From: UBA2040 sp041751955
GTDB taxonomy: Bacteria > Bacteroidota > Bacteroidia > Flavobacteriales_D > Crocinitomicaceae
Length of the DNA: 64,000 nt
NCBI GenBank assembly: GCA_041751955.1
Contig: JBGSIB010000050.1
Span: 102,567 to 166,566, forward strand
Direction: 5' to 3'
Shown: piece by piece, positions 8,824-18,098 of the stretch
How the letters are laid out: every line of letters starts with the position of its first letter
How positions within the stretch are numbered: position 1 is the first letter of the stretch
Notes under the pieces: model-generated
The model's input: only the letters and a program-made list of their open reading frames with translations
What the model was told of the DNA's origin: nothing
Database searches by the model: none
Translations under genes and position numbers: made by a program

Positions 8824-8989
8824 AGTTACTATCTATAATCCCCATCTTATTTAAGATTTGAAATTTCAACTTAGTTGATTTATCAGATTTTCCTTCAGTG
8901 ATGCATGTTGCCCTTCTTCAAGAAATCTAAAATAGATTGTTTTTCAAATTATTATTATTAGCGATTTACCTGTCTTCCTAGGTAAGAAA
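8824..8989. other. Intergenic stretch after pyrF
   Basis: No gene is seen in this stretch. A 6-bp inverted repeat, TTACCT (8966-8971) with AGGTAA (8980-8985), lies just before the tandem repeats. I see no T-run terminator for pyrF. Confidence 0.5.
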
Positions 8990-9049
8990 AGCGCAGTCTT
9001 ATAGAGGGCTGAGCGCAGTCTTTTTGTGGGCTGAGCGCAGTCGAAGCCC
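8990..9049. repeat. 22-bp tandem repeats with a GCTGAGCGCAGTC core
   Basis: Two full 22-nt units (8990-9011 and 9012-9033), each starting AGCGCAGTCTT and ending GGGCTG or GGCTG, are followed by a partial third (9034-9049) that closes as GAAGCCC. GGGCT (9028-9032) and AGCCC (9045-9049) form an inverted repeat around the last core. The core, read on the minus strand as TTCGACTGCGCTCAGC, resembles the elements at 58795-58843 and 60511-60559. Confidence 0.8.
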
Positions 9050-9050
9050 A

Positions 9051-9080
9051 AAAAAAGCCTCCCGCAAAAACGAAAGGCTT
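9051..9080 (-). terminator. Terminator of the small membrane protein gene
   Basis: On the minus strand AAGCCT (9080-9075) pairs with AGGCTT (9060-9055), with a further T run to 9051. It sits 24 nt past the stop codon of the 9105-9275 gene. Confidence 0.7.
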
Positions 9081-9104
9081 AAAATATGTTGATTTTAAAG
9101 ACAA

Positions 9105-9275
9105 TTAAGCTTCTACAGCTTCCTCGTCGCTATCTTCAAAAATACGTTTTGGTTTCATTTGTTGAAATACACCCAAAGTAATCCAATATGGAAGAACAAA
9201 GCCCATTAAAAAAACAAGCATCCACAATGCCATTCCACCAAATAAAAGAAACGCTGCTAATCCGAAAAAACTCAT
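9105..9275 (-). CDS. Small membrane protein, 56 residues
   Basis: The start is the CAT at 9273-9275 and the stop the TTA at 9105-9107. The peptide begins MSFFGLAAFLLFGG and continues as one or two hydrophobic stretches over residues ~4-37. It then switches to a short cytoplasmic tail with KPKR and an acidic end (EDSDEEAVEA). The sequence is clearly protein-like, sits between two intergenic signals and has its own terminator. No family is recognised. The acidic tail may interact with something in the cytoplasm (inference). It is divergent from fumC. Confidence 0.72.
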   Translation of the reverse strand: MSFFGLAAFLLFGGMALWMLVFLMGFVLPYWITLGVFQQMKPKRIFEDSDEEAVEA

Positions 9276-9284
9276 GAGTTGTAT

Positions 9285-9292
9285 TATTTTTG
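9285..9292 (+). promoter_or_regulatory. -7 promoter element for fumC
   Basis: TATTTTTG, an exact TAnnTTTG match, 53 nt upstream of the fumC ATG. No clear -33 TTG. Confidence 0.45.
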
Positions 9293-9345
9293 TATCACAA
9301 TTATGTCTGTAAAATTAATAAATTAATCTCATTCAAAAACACAAA

Positions 9346-10740
9346 ATGGAGTTCAGAATAGAAAAAGATACAATGGGCGAGGTAAAAGTACCAGCAAATC
9401 GCTATTGGGCGGCCCAAACAGAGCGTTCTCGCAATAACTTTAAGATAGGACCAGAAGGTTCGATGCCCAAAGAAATTGTTCATGCTTTTGCTTACCTAAA
9501 AAAAGCTGCAGCCCATGCTAATTTTGAGCTTGGAGTTTTACCTGCGGAGAAAAAAGAATTGATTTCTAAAGTTTGTGATGAAATCTTAACCGGTCAATTG
9601 GACGATGAATTTCCTTTGGTCATTTGGCAAACGGGTTCTGGAACGCAATCCAATATGAATTGCAATGAGGTTATCGCGAACCGCGCGCATGTCATGAACG
9701 GCGGTAGTTTGACGGATACAGATAAGATTTTGAATCCAAATGATGATGTCAACAAATCGCAATCGTCCAACGATACTTTCCCAACGGCTATGCACATTGC
9801 GGCGTATAAAATGACGGTGGATGTCACTTTGCCAGGAATTAAAACGCTACGTGACACTTTACAGGCGAAAGTTATAGAATTCAAGGATATCGTTAAAACA
9901 GGTCGAACGCACATGATGGATGCAACTCCATTGACTTTGGGGCAAGAATTTAGTGGATATGTTTCTCAATTGGATCATAGTATGCGCTGTATCAACAATG
10001 CGTTGGTTCCAGTGGCAGAATTGGCTTTGGGCGGAACAGCAGTGGGAACAGGACTGAACACACCAAAAGGTTACGATGTTCTTGTAGCTAAAAAAATTGC
10101 AGAGTTTACAGGTTTGCCATTCATAACTGCTCCAAACAAATTTGAAGCATTGGCGGCACATGATGCCATGGTGGAATTATCGGGAGCGTTGAAAAGAGCT
10201 GCGGTTTCTTTGATGAAAATCGGTAATGATGTTCGAATTCTGTCTTCTGGACCCCGCTGTGGAATTGGTGAAATTATCATTCCGGACAACGAGCCAGGTT
10301 CTTCCATTATGCCAGGGAAAGTAAATCCCACACAACCCGAAGCTTTGACCATGGTTTGTGCTCAAGTTATGGGAAATGATGTGACTGTTTCTATTGCGGG
10401 TTCAAATGGACATTTTGAATTGAATGTTTTCAAACCCGTTATCGCTGCAAATGTTTTGCAATCAGCACGTTTGATTGGTGATGCTTGTATTTCTTTCAAC
10501 GATAAATGCGCGGAAGGGATTGAAGCCAATAAACCTGTTATCGAAAAACATTTGAATAATTCTTTGATGCTAGTAACGGCGTTAAATACCAAAATTGGAT
10601 ATTACAAAGCAGCAGAAATAGCAAAATACGCACATAAAAACGGAACAACACTTCGTGAGGCAGCCGTTGGGTTGGGACATGTAACAGAAGAAGAATACGA
10701 CTTGATTGTCGACCCATCAAAAATGATAGGTTCTCTTTAG
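9346..10740 (+). CDS. fumC: Class II fumarate hydratase
   Basis: Interconverts fumarate and malate in the TCA cycle, as a cytosolic iron-independent homotetramer. The 464-residue length is typical. The superfamily signature GSSIMPGKVN is at 318-327 and contains the catalytic-loop serine. TGSGTQSNMN near residue 98 and the GRTHMMDATP block around 187-196 (with the His of the catalytic pair) are the other substrate-binding regions and separate it from aspartase and argininosuccinate lyase. The N-terminus (MEFRIEKDTMGEVKVP) agrees with family members. It stands as a single-gene unit with its own promoter element and a strong terminator. Confidence 0.97.
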   Translation: MEFRIEKDTMGEVKVPANRYWAAQTERSRNNFKIGPEGSMPKEIVHAFAYLKKAAAHANFELGVLPAEKKELISKVCDEILTGQLDDEFPLVIWQTGSGTQSNMNCNEVIANRAHVMNGGSLTDTDKILNPNDDVNKSQSSNDTFPTAMHIAAYKMTVDVTLPGIKTLRDTLQAKVIEFKDIVKTGRTHMMDATPLTLGQEFSGYVSQLDHSMRCINNALVPVAELALGGTAVGTGLNTPKGYDVLVAKKIAEFTGLPFITAPNKFEALAAHDAMVELSGALKRAAVSLMKIGNDVRILSSGPRCGIGEIIIPDNEPGSSIMPGKVNPTQPEALTMVCAQVMGNDVTVSIAGSNGHFELNVFKPVIAANVLQSARLIGDACISFNDKCAEGIEANKPVIEKHLNNSLMLVTALNTKIGYYKAAEIAKYAHKNGTTLREAAVGLGHVTEEEYDLIVDPSKMIGSL

Positions 10741-10767
10741 GTCTTGAAATTAAATTTCACAAATACA

Positions 10768-10798
10768 AAAATCCCGACCATACTTGGCCGGGATTTTC
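10768..10798. terminator. Bidirectional terminator between fumC and the TonB gene
   Basis: AAAATCCCG (10768-10776) pairs with CGGGATTTT (10789-10797), with A/T runs on both sides, so it can serve the two convergent genes. Confidence 0.9.
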
Positions 10799-10820
10799 TT
10801 TTTAGCGCAAAAGCTAATGA

Positions 10821-11540
10821 TTAGTTTAAGGTAAAAACAATTGGAAGTTGAACGCGAGTTCTAACTTTTTTCGCACCTATTTCACCTGGAATCCAGTTAG
10901 GAAACTCACGAACCACTCGCTTTGCTTCGCGATCTAAATCCTTGTGCGCGCTTTTCGCAATTTCGATGTTGGAAACGCTTCCATCTTTTTCCACTACAAA
11001 AGTGACATAAACGGTTCCTTCAATTCCACCAGCTATGCACATTTCAGGATAATCTACCGTACTCATAATGAACTTTTTCATTTCTACTGTGCCGCCTGCA
11101 AATGTGGCTTCTTTGTCGACAAAAATCTCGATTTTTTCAGCATCAACATCCACTTTTCCAGTGCCTCTGCTCAGATCTGGACCTATTAAAAATTCACCCG
11201 TTTCACCGTTTACTGAAGCATCTACTGTTGATTCATTGCCTGTAGTTGTGATTTGTTCCCCAATGGGAGTCGAAGCATCTATCGTAGATTGTTGACTTGA
11301 ATTTTCTGGAATTTCAACTTTGTCTGGAATGTCCATTTTAATAGTTTTCTCTTTTACATCCTCTTGGTAGTCAATTGCGATTAGCTCAGCGACTACATCA
11401 TTTCCTTTGTCTGCCCGAAGCATCGGATCAGAGTAAGTGAATGCTGCGAGTGTAAGTGAGCCCGTCACCAACATGCCAAGTGTGAAAAAGGCACTTCTCT
11501 TGCTCTCCAGGTCTAGCCCAGAATTTTTCTTTGCGATCAT
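10821..11540 (-). CDS. TonB-family energy transducer
   Basis: A 239-residue inner-membrane protein with one N-terminal membrane helix (~17-37), a Thr/Ser/Glu-rich periplasmic linker and a TonB C-terminal domain over the last ~95 residues. The hallmark IEGTVYVTFVVEKDGSVSNIEI and a final RVQLPIVFTLN strand are present. It would couple ExbBD-driven energy to outer-membrane TonB-dependent receptors. No exbB or exbD lies beside it. The linker has few Pro-rich repeats, unlike enterobacterial TonB. A -7 element lies 49 nt upstream. Confidence 0.88.
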   Translation of the reverse strand: MIAKKNSGLDLESKRSAFFTLGMLVTGSLTLAAFTYSDPMLRADKGNDVVAELIAIDYQEDVKEKTIKMDIPDKVEIPENSSQQSTIDASTPIGEQITTTGNESTVDASVNGETGEFLIGPDLSRGTGKVDVDAEKIEIFVDKEATFAGGTVEMKKFIMSTVDYPEMCIAGGIEGTVYVTFVVEKDGSVSNIEIAKSAHKDLDREAKRVVREFPNWIPGEIGAKKVRTRVQLPIVFTLN

Positions 11541-11588
11541 AAAATAAAATTTAATTGGTTATGTTAAGAGAGAATTCAAAACGCGTGC

Positions 11589-11596
11589 CAAAAATA
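11589..11596 (-). promoter_or_regulatory. -7 promoter element for the TonB gene
   Basis: On the minus strand this reads TATTTTTG, matching TAnnTTTG. No -33 TTG is seen at standard spacing. Confidence 0.4.
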
Positions 11597-11747
11597 TAAA
11601 CGACTGATAAATAAGTAATTAATGTGTTATTTTAGTTAAGGATTAGTTAAGATTAACGTTTTTTTTATTTTTTAAAATCGCTTTTATCCGAAATTTCGCT
11701 CCTCTTTTTTTAGATTCAGATCTCGAAAAAATGCCGGCAAGAATTCC

Positions 11748-11755
11748 TATCTTTG
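11748..11755 (+). promoter_or_regulatory. -7 promoter element of the macroglobulin operon
   Basis: TATCTTTG, 24 nt upstream of the ATG at 11780. It overlaps a TTG codon at 11753 that could be mistaken for the start, so it supports the ATG. Confidence 0.5.
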
Positions 11756-11779
11756 AGTACATTAATTTACCTATCAAAA

Positions 11780-12088
11780 ATGAAACCGATTTCTATTTTC
11801 CTTATTTCTTCAATTTCCATTGCTTTGGTCTTGTTTCTTGTTCGCATCAATATTTTCGATGGCGAGATAATCTATGTCACTGGAATTCAAAGATTCGTTG
11901 AACAAGCACCCATTAGTTTGTCTTATTTCATCGGAATTGGCTATAGCGCTTCGGATATGGAAGGAATAGAATCTTTTCGACTTTTGCCAACTGGTTATTT
12001 GATGGCCTTTGTATTAATTATTGGAATCCCTGGACTCATTGCATACCGCGTTTATCTAGGACGAAGTAAAAAACAAATTCATGAATAA
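11780..12088 (+). CDS. Small two-helix membrane protein, coupled to the macroglobulin gene
   Basis: A 102-residue protein starting at ATG 11780. A longer frame from TTG at 11753 would overlap the promoter box and is unlikely. Hydrophobic helices lie at residues ~4-22 and ~77-95, joined by a ~55-residue loop, with a basic tail (RSKKQIHE). No family is recognised. Its stop overlaps the ATG of the alpha-2-macroglobulin gene by 8 nt, so translation of the two is probably coupled. A role in anchoring or helping that large periplasmic protein is an inference from this arrangement only. Confidence 0.72.
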   Translation: MKPISIFLISSISIALVLFLVRINIFDGEIIYVTGIQRFVEQAPISLSYFIGIGYSASDMEGIESFRLLPTGYLMAFVLIIGIPGLIAYRVYLGRSKKQIHE

Positions 12089-15000
12089 ATTAATCCTAAT
12101 TATCTGCACCTTCTTCATTTCCTATTTTGCAATGAGTCAAAATTATCCTGATATCGACCCAAGTATTCAATTTGAGAAATCTGATTTTTCAGAGGTCGAT
12201 CAATTGATTGAAGAAGGCCAACCCAACAAGGCCATAGCCAAGCTTTTATTCATTCAGATCTATGCTATTTCAAACGAAAATTTAGTCGATTTACAGGCTT
12301 GTTATGAGCGACTAGAAACTGCTATTTCAAACTCGGGCAAAGAGGCAGAAGATATTCAGTCTTTAATCCTTGAGCAACATAAGCTTTTGTTAAAAGCTAA
12401 AAATGCCTCCAGAAATATTGCAGCCGCTGCTTTGTATAGTTGGATGGATAATTGGAAAATTCGACAATCATTTTCTTATGACGACGAAAGCTTGAAATGG
12501 CCAACAGAAGGAGTGAGTATTGTTTTGAAAAACAATAATTTAAGTCCATTATCCGATTACTATAAATCTCAGATTTTTGCAAACGAGGAGAATTTGATGC
12601 GTATCTCTTCAAAGAATATGTTTCAGGATATCAATAGCAATTATTACCCGACGCTGTATGACGTTTTTGCGCATAAGAGAATTGACGAAGATTTCTATTA
12701 TATTAGGGATAACGACTGTTATTTTCTTTCTACCAACGAATTTGCAAAACAAGATTTGACCGAAGATTACAGGGTTTTAGCCACCTTGGAATTGCTCAAT
12801 AAACGCTATAAACGATGGGATGCCTATGCTTTTTGTATTGAGAATAGAATGGAATTATGCGATCACAATGGTAAAGAAGCTGAGCTGGAAAAGTTTTATG
12901 AATCTGTTCAAAAAGAACTTTTACTTGTTCCTGCAAGTAATCGTTTCGCCTTACTTCGTGCGTATTATTTTGCCCAGGAAGCTAGTGAGGTCAATTGGCG
13001 AACTCCTTCTGAGAAGGACAAAGGTTTCATTACCGCTCTCGAAATCATTAATCAGGCTCTGAAACTCCATCCCAAGTCTGATTTTACGGTTCAACTCAAT
13101 GATTTGAAAAAGAAAATTGAGGAAACGAGTGTTTCTTTTGGAGTTGATGTCGACGGTCATCCAGCTAAGAATCATTTGTTGACTGTTCAATATCGAAATA
13201 TAACTTCAGCTCATTTTGCGGTATATCGCATCACAAAAAATCTGGATATTAAATCTAAGAATCCCTTAAAAAAGTACGAATTAAAGTTGGTGAAAGAACA
13301 AGATTTAATTTTCACACCTGATGTCTTGAAACGTTCTCACTCTAAAGATTTTATCATTTCAGATTTGAATAAAACGGGTGAGTTTTTGCTGCTTTTGGCG
13401 CCAAACAAAGAAGAAGTACAGAAAGCCTTTGATCTTGCCGAATGGAATCCAGATACGAAAGTAGCGATGCAAGTTATTCGCTTGACAAACCTTGTTGTTC
13501 GACAACACAGTGATAAAGATGGTTACGCGATTTTGGTGAATGATGCAAAATCGGGGAAACCAATTGAAGGTGCAAAAGTCAAAGTGGAACCACGATACCA
13601 ATACGAATATGGAGGATTTTCTTCAGAAGGTGAAACAGATGTAAACGGCTACTACAAAGTCACAGGTTCGAAAAATTTTAATTACACCGTTTTCTTTGAA
13701 GATGACAGTATAAATTCAGATGGATATTATAGCAACAACGAACAAAACAATGCACACAAACATCAAGTTTTCACAGACAGAAGCATTTATCGACCTGGAC
13801 AAGCTATTTATTTTAAAACACTTTCATATGATGAAAAAAGTGGTGAAGGAAATTTTTGGAAAGAGAAGAAGATAAAAGTTCGATTCACGGATGCTAATGG
13901 AAAAGATCAATATATTGAAATACTTCAAACGAATGAATTTGGATCAACTACGGGTTCTTTTGTCTTGCCAAAAAACGGTTTTCCACTTGGAAACTTCAAT
14001 GTTTATATCGACAATAAATATGTGAAAAGTATTCAGGTTGAAGAATACAAACGGCCAACTTTTGAAGTAACTTTTGATAAGCCAAAGGGAAGAGTGGTTC
14101 TAGGTGAAAAATTCACTTTAACAGGAAAAGTGATGGCATACGCTGGTTATCCTTTGGGTAATGTAGAAGTGAGAATTGACGTGAGTGAAAATCGCTATTT
14201 CCCATATTGGTGTTTTGTCCTTGAAGAATGGCGGAACTACGACACAACCATTACGGTTCAAACAGACGAAAACGGTGTTTTTTCTATCGACTACACCTCT
14301 AAAAAACCGAAAGATGCGTATGCCGTGTATTATAATTTTGACGCAAAAGTGGTAGATATTAGTGGTGAAACTCAAACGGCCAGTCACTTTATGTATTTGG
14401 GTAAAAATTCCTATTCCATTTCAGCGCAAGTAGACGATAAGTATAGAGTGGATAAAGAAGCAACTGCCTTGGTGGAGGTTTTCAATTCTCAATATGAAAA
14501 ACAAGAAAACGTAAATGTCAAATACGTTCTCAGTAAACTAGACCAGTCCAATTGGTATTTAAAGGACAAAAATGAAACCGAATTCAAGGACTTTTCTAGA
14601 ACAGATTTTGAAAAGAAGTTCAAAACAACACGCTATTATTCCGATCAACAAGAAGTATTTGCTTCAGTAAAAACGGGAGAAGTCATCAGCGGAAACAAAA
14701 TTTCGTTTACTGATTTGGAACCTGGAAATTACCGAATTGATTTATCAACTATCGATGAAGTTGGCGATACCATTCACGAGAGTCAAGAATTTATTGTTTG
14801 GGATCCAGCTTCCAAGAAAAATCAGCATCAGTCGGAGTTTTGGGCTGAGGCGATAAATACTCATCCTTCTATAGATGAAGCTGTTGATCTGTACATTGGT
14901 TCTTCTTACAAAAAAGCATATTTACTAACGGCTGTTTATAGTGAAAATGGCTTAGAATCTATGAATTACTCGAAAATCCGTAAACGGAAAAAATTAACTT

Positions 15001-17846
15001 TTGCCGTAGGCGAAGCCAATAAAAAAGGTTTGGCAATTTACAACGGTATTGTTTTGAACGGAAAGGTTCTAGCGGAAACCACTAATTTAACGCCGGTTGA
15101 TACTTCTAAAGTTTTGAAAATGAAACTAAAAAGTATCCAAGAACCATTGCGGCCAGGAACTCAGCAATCATGGGAAATGGAAATTTCTCATAATGGCAAC
15201 AGCGTTAATAATGCAGAACTTTTGGCCAGCATGTACGATGCTTCCTTGGATGCTTTTAGAGGACATTATTGGAATACAAGCTTACTTTCGCGCACCTATG
15301 TTCGTGCCGATTGGAACGGAATATATAGCCAAGCACAAATTTATTCATACAACAACTGGTCCTTGAGCGGGTTTTATAATGGATGGGATTCACCATTGTT
15401 GATGTCAAATTACAATGGGAATTTCCGAGGAGGATTGTCCGTTTTTGATGAGATGGCTTCCCCTCCAGTTCCCGGATTAGCCACGAAATCTGCTCCAAAC
15501 GAAGGTAAATACCGATTGGACGAGGCGAGTCCAGAGGGGAATTTAGAACCAGAAGCTCAAGAAGTTGTCGACAAGGAAGAGACAAAACCTGTCCGTGAAA
15601 ACTTCAATGAAACGGCTTTCTTTGCACCACAAATAAGGGTTTCAGCTGACGGAACATACAAATGGAATTTTACCTTGCCAGATGCTTTGACGAGATGGAA
15701 ACTCATGACTTTTGCGCATACCTCTGATTTTAAAACGGCATACGATGTTCAAACATTCGAAGCTCGAAAAGAATTGATGCTCGAAACTTTTGAGCCACGA
15801 TTCTGGAAAAAAGGAGATGAGCTTTTCTGGGTAGGGAAAGTGGTTAATCTTTCTGAAAAAGAACAAACAATAGAAGTCAGTCTGAAAATTCAAAATCTAA
15901 TTGACGAAAGCGACGTCTCAGCAAAATTTGGAACTTTTCAAAAACAAATCATTACGCTAAAACCCAATGAAAGCCGTGCCGTAGAATGGCCCATTTTTAT
16001 TTCAGACGATTGTCCAACCTTGGTAAGATTTGAGGCTGAGGCTTCCACACCTGAATTTTCGGATATTGTTCGCAAAAACATGCCTATTCTGGAAGGACAA
16101 GAACGAATTACTTTGGCTCAAAACTTTACGTTTAGTCAAGCGGGAACACACGATTTGTCCATCAAAGACATTAACAATGTTTCCCAAGAAGCGAAAGTGC
16201 TTCACTATTCTGTGAGTGTGCAAACGCAACCGATTTGGTCTACAATGCTCAGCTTAACACTTGTTCTGCAACCAACGAATGAATTGAATGAGTCTTATTT
16301 CGGACAATATTTTGGCGCCTCTTTAGCACAAGCCATTTTAAAGGAACATCCAGAAATGAAACAGGCTTTGAAGTCTTGGCAGCTTGGAAGTGAAGATGCG
16401 TTAACAAGTCTTCTGGAACAAAACGAAGAATTGAAAGCTCTGCTTTTGGCGGAAACACCATGGGCGCTTGAGGGGCAAACGGATACAAAGCAATTGCGCC
16501 GTTTAGGACAGTTGCTGGATGATGACTATTTGACACAAACCATTAGCGATTCTTGGAATAAATTGAAAGAATTACAACTTCCGAGTGGAGCTTGGTCTTG
16601 GGTTGGAAAAGACAGACCGTCTTGGTACATGACACAATACTTTACCAAGGGAATGGTTCAGTTGAAGGAATTAGGCATAAATGTTGACAAAGCGGTTCTT
16701 GATAATGCCTTGTTGGCTTTGGATCGAGAATACAACAGTCGATATGATCGCTTAAGCAAAAAGGACAAAGAGCAAAAACTCGGATTGGGCACGATGGAGG
16801 TAGAATGGTTATATATTCGTTCTTCCTTGTCTGCGCCAGAAACTGAAGTCAGCAAATATTATTCATCCATTCTAGAGAAAAATTGGACCAAATTTGGCCT
16901 GAACACACAAGCCATTATTGCAGCTTATGCACTTTCATCGAATAACAGTAAGTTGGCTGATAAACTAATGGCATCTTTCGAAGACAAGGCCCAACGTAAA
17001 AAGAATTTGGGCATGTATTGGAACAAAAACGATTACGGCTACGGTTGGTATGAGAATGACTTACAAACTCAGGCCATGCTGATTCATTTTTATACTCGAT
17101 ATAGAAATAAAGAAGAAAAAGTGACCGACATGCAAAAATGGCTTTTGCAGCAAAAACGAACACAGCTTTGGGATTCGCCGAAATCGACTGCCATGGCGTG
17201 CTATGCATTAATGGATTTTGGAAAAGGAAATATAAAGATGTCGGCCAGTGTTCAGTTTGCAAATCAGCCGCCGCTTCAGGTAAGTGAATCCAATCCTTTT
17301 GATAAGTTGACACCAGTCACTCAAAATTTAGAAACGGCAAAATCAGGTGCTCAATTGACTACGAATTCAGATGGTTTGGTATTTGCAAGTGCGCAGTTGG
17401 TTTATACAGACAAGGCTTCCAATATCTCAAAAACAACTGGTGATTTCCGAATGGAACGTCATTATTACGTTCTTGAAAAAGGTCAAGAAATTGAAATTTC
17501 TGAGGAAAGAACTATGGAAGTTGGTGATATGATTCGTGTTAAATTGAAGCTAATAAGCGACAGAGAATTGGATTTTGTCTATGTGGAAGATCCAAAAGCT
17601 GCTGGCTGGGAAGCCACGGAGATATTGTCCGGTTATCGTTATGATGTGGCATATTATTATTTGTCCAATCGCGATAGTAAAACCGAAATTTTTATTGAGA
17701 ATTTGCGAAAAGGAACCTATGTTTTTGAATATGATTTGAAAGTTACTGTGAAAGGAAAACTCCAGGTTGGTCCGGCAAAAGTAAGCTGTTATTACGCACC
17801 TAGTTTTAGTGCCAATACGCAGGGCGAATTATTTGAAATTAAATAA
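12081..17846 (+). CDS. Large alpha-2-macroglobulin-like protein without a thioester motif
   Basis: A 1921-residue secreted protein with a signal peptide (cut near YFAMSQ, residue ~19). The first ~350 residues are helical. The MG domains include the typical TDRSIYRPGQ strand (near residue 567) and a long run of Ig-like modules. The A2M domain starts with FFAPQIRVSADG near 1180 and includes LPDALTRWKL. A helical TED-like domain follows from ~1390. At the place where the reactive CxEQ thioester would stand the sequence is LVLQPTNELNESYFGQYF, with no Cys-x-Glu-Gln. It should therefore not trap proteases covalently. Known bacterial relatives sit in the periplasm and protect the envelope from proteases. 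It is translationally coupled to the small membrane protein upstream. Confidence 0.86.
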   Translation: MNKLILIICTFFISYFAMSQNYPDIDPSIQFEKSDFSEVDQLIEEGQPNKAIAKLLFIQIYAISNENLVDLQACYERLETAISNSGKEAEDIQSLILEQHKLLLKAKNASRNIAAAALYSWMDNWKIRQSFSYDDESLKWPTEGVSIVLKNNNLSPLSDYYKSQIFANEENLMRISSKNMFQDINSNYYPTLYDVFAHKRIDEDFYYIRDNDCYFLSTNEFAKQDLTEDYRVLATLELLNKRYKRWDAYAFCIENRMELCDHNGKEAELEKFYESVQKELLLVPASNRFALLRAYYFAQEASEVNWRTPSEKDKGFITALEIINQALKLHPKSDFTVQLNDLKKKIEETSVSFGVDVDGHPAKNHLLTVQYRNITSAHFAVYRITKNLDIKSKNPLKKYELKLVKEQDLIFTPDVLKRSHSKDFIISDLNKTGEFLLLLAPNKEEVQKAFDLAEWNPDTKVAMQVIRLTNLVVRQHSDKDGYAILVNDAKSGKPIEGAKVKVEPRYQYEYGGFSSEGETDVNGYYKVTGSKNFNYTVFFEDDSINSDGYYSNNEQNNAHKHQVFTDRSIYRPGQAIYFKTLSYDEKSGEGNFWKEKKIKVRFTDANGKDQYIEILQTNEFGSTTGSFVLPKNGFPLGNFNVYIDNKYVKSIQVEEYKRPTFEVTFDKPKGRVVLGEKFTLTGKVMAYAGYPLGNVEVRIDVSENRYFPYWCFVLEEWRNYDTTITVQTDENGVFSIDYTSKKPKDAYAVYYNFDAKVVDISGETQTASHFMYLGKNSYSISAQVDDKYRVDKEATALVEVFNSQYEKQENVNVKYVLSKLDQSNWYLKDKNETEFKDFSRTDFEKKFKTTRYYSDQQEVFASVKTGEVISGNKISFTDLEPGNYRIDLSTIDEVGDTIHESQEFIVWDPASKKNQHQSEFWAEAINTHPSIDEAVDLYIGSSYKKAYLLTAVYSENGLESMNYSKIRKRKKLTFAVGEANKKGLAIYNGIVLNGKVLAETTNLTPVDTSKVLKMKLKSIQEPLRPGTQQSWEMEISHNGNSVNNAELLASMYDASLDAFRGHYWNTSLLSRTYVRADWNGIYSQAQIYSYNNWSLSGFYNGWDSPLLMSNYNGNFRGGLSVFDEMASPPVPGLATKSAPNEGKYRLDEASPEGNLEPEAQEVVDKEETKPVRENFNETAFFAPQIRVSADGTYKWNFTLPDALTRWKLMTFAHTSDFKTAYDVQTFEARKELMLETFEPRFWKKGDELFWVGKVVNLSEKEQTIEVSLKIQNLIDESDVSAKFGTFQKQIITLKPNESRAVEWPIFISDDCPTLVRFEAEASTPEFSDIVRKNMPILEGQERITLAQNFTFSQAGTHDLSIKDINNVSQEAKVLHYSVSVQTQPIWSTMLSLTLVLQPTNELNESYFGQYFGASLAQAILKEHPEMKQALKSWQLGSEDALTSLLEQNEELKALLLAETPWALEGQTDTKQLRRLGQLLDDDYLTQTISDSWNKLKELQLPSGAWSWVGKDRPSWYMTQYFTKGMVQLKELGINVDKAVLDNALLALDREYNSRYDRLSKKDKEQKLGLGTMEVEWLYIRSSLSAPETEVSKYYSSILEKNWTKFGLNTQAIIAAYALSSNNSKLADKLMASFEDKAQRKKNLGMYWNKNDYGYGWYENDLQTQAMLIHFYTRYRNKEEKVTDMQKWLLQQKRTQLWDSPKSTAMACYALMDFGKGNIKMSASVQFANQPPLQVSESNPFDKLTPVTQNLETAKSGAQLTTNSDGLVFASAQLVYTDKASNISKTTGDFRMERHYYVLEKGQEIEISEERTMEVGDMIRVKLKLISDRELDFVYVEDPKAAGWEATEILSGYRYDVAYYYLSNRDSKTEIFIENLRKGTYVFEYDLKVTVKGKLQVGPAKVSCYYAPSFSANTQGELFEIK

Positions 17847-18098
17847 TCGGAATAGAAATTATAGAATTGTCATAACTAGGTAATCTTACGATTTTTCTAT
17901 GGTGGGCATACCTAATTATTCCGCAATATACTGTTAGAAAAGAGATGCATTTTTTTGATCCGCATTAGAGTCTAACTAATTTAAAGAATAGCACGAGCAT
18001 GTAAAGAGGTAATCTATTTCAAGCTTTGTAATTTAAGTTACCGTAAATGAAAAATAAATATGAGACATTTGCATTATTAATTAAATCAAACGTTAGAA
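17847..18098. other. Intergenic stretch after the macroglobulin gene
   Basis: AT-rich sequence with no convincing ORF or terminator. A weak -7-like GACATTTG lies at 18064-18071 ahead of the next gene. Confidence 0.4.

Noticed and set aside
8990..9049. CRISPR array
   Set aside because: Units are directly adjacent without spacers and no cas genes are present.
11753..12088. Longer frame from TTG 11753 for the small membrane protein
   Set aside because: The TTG lies inside a -7 promoter box; ATG 11780 is preferred.
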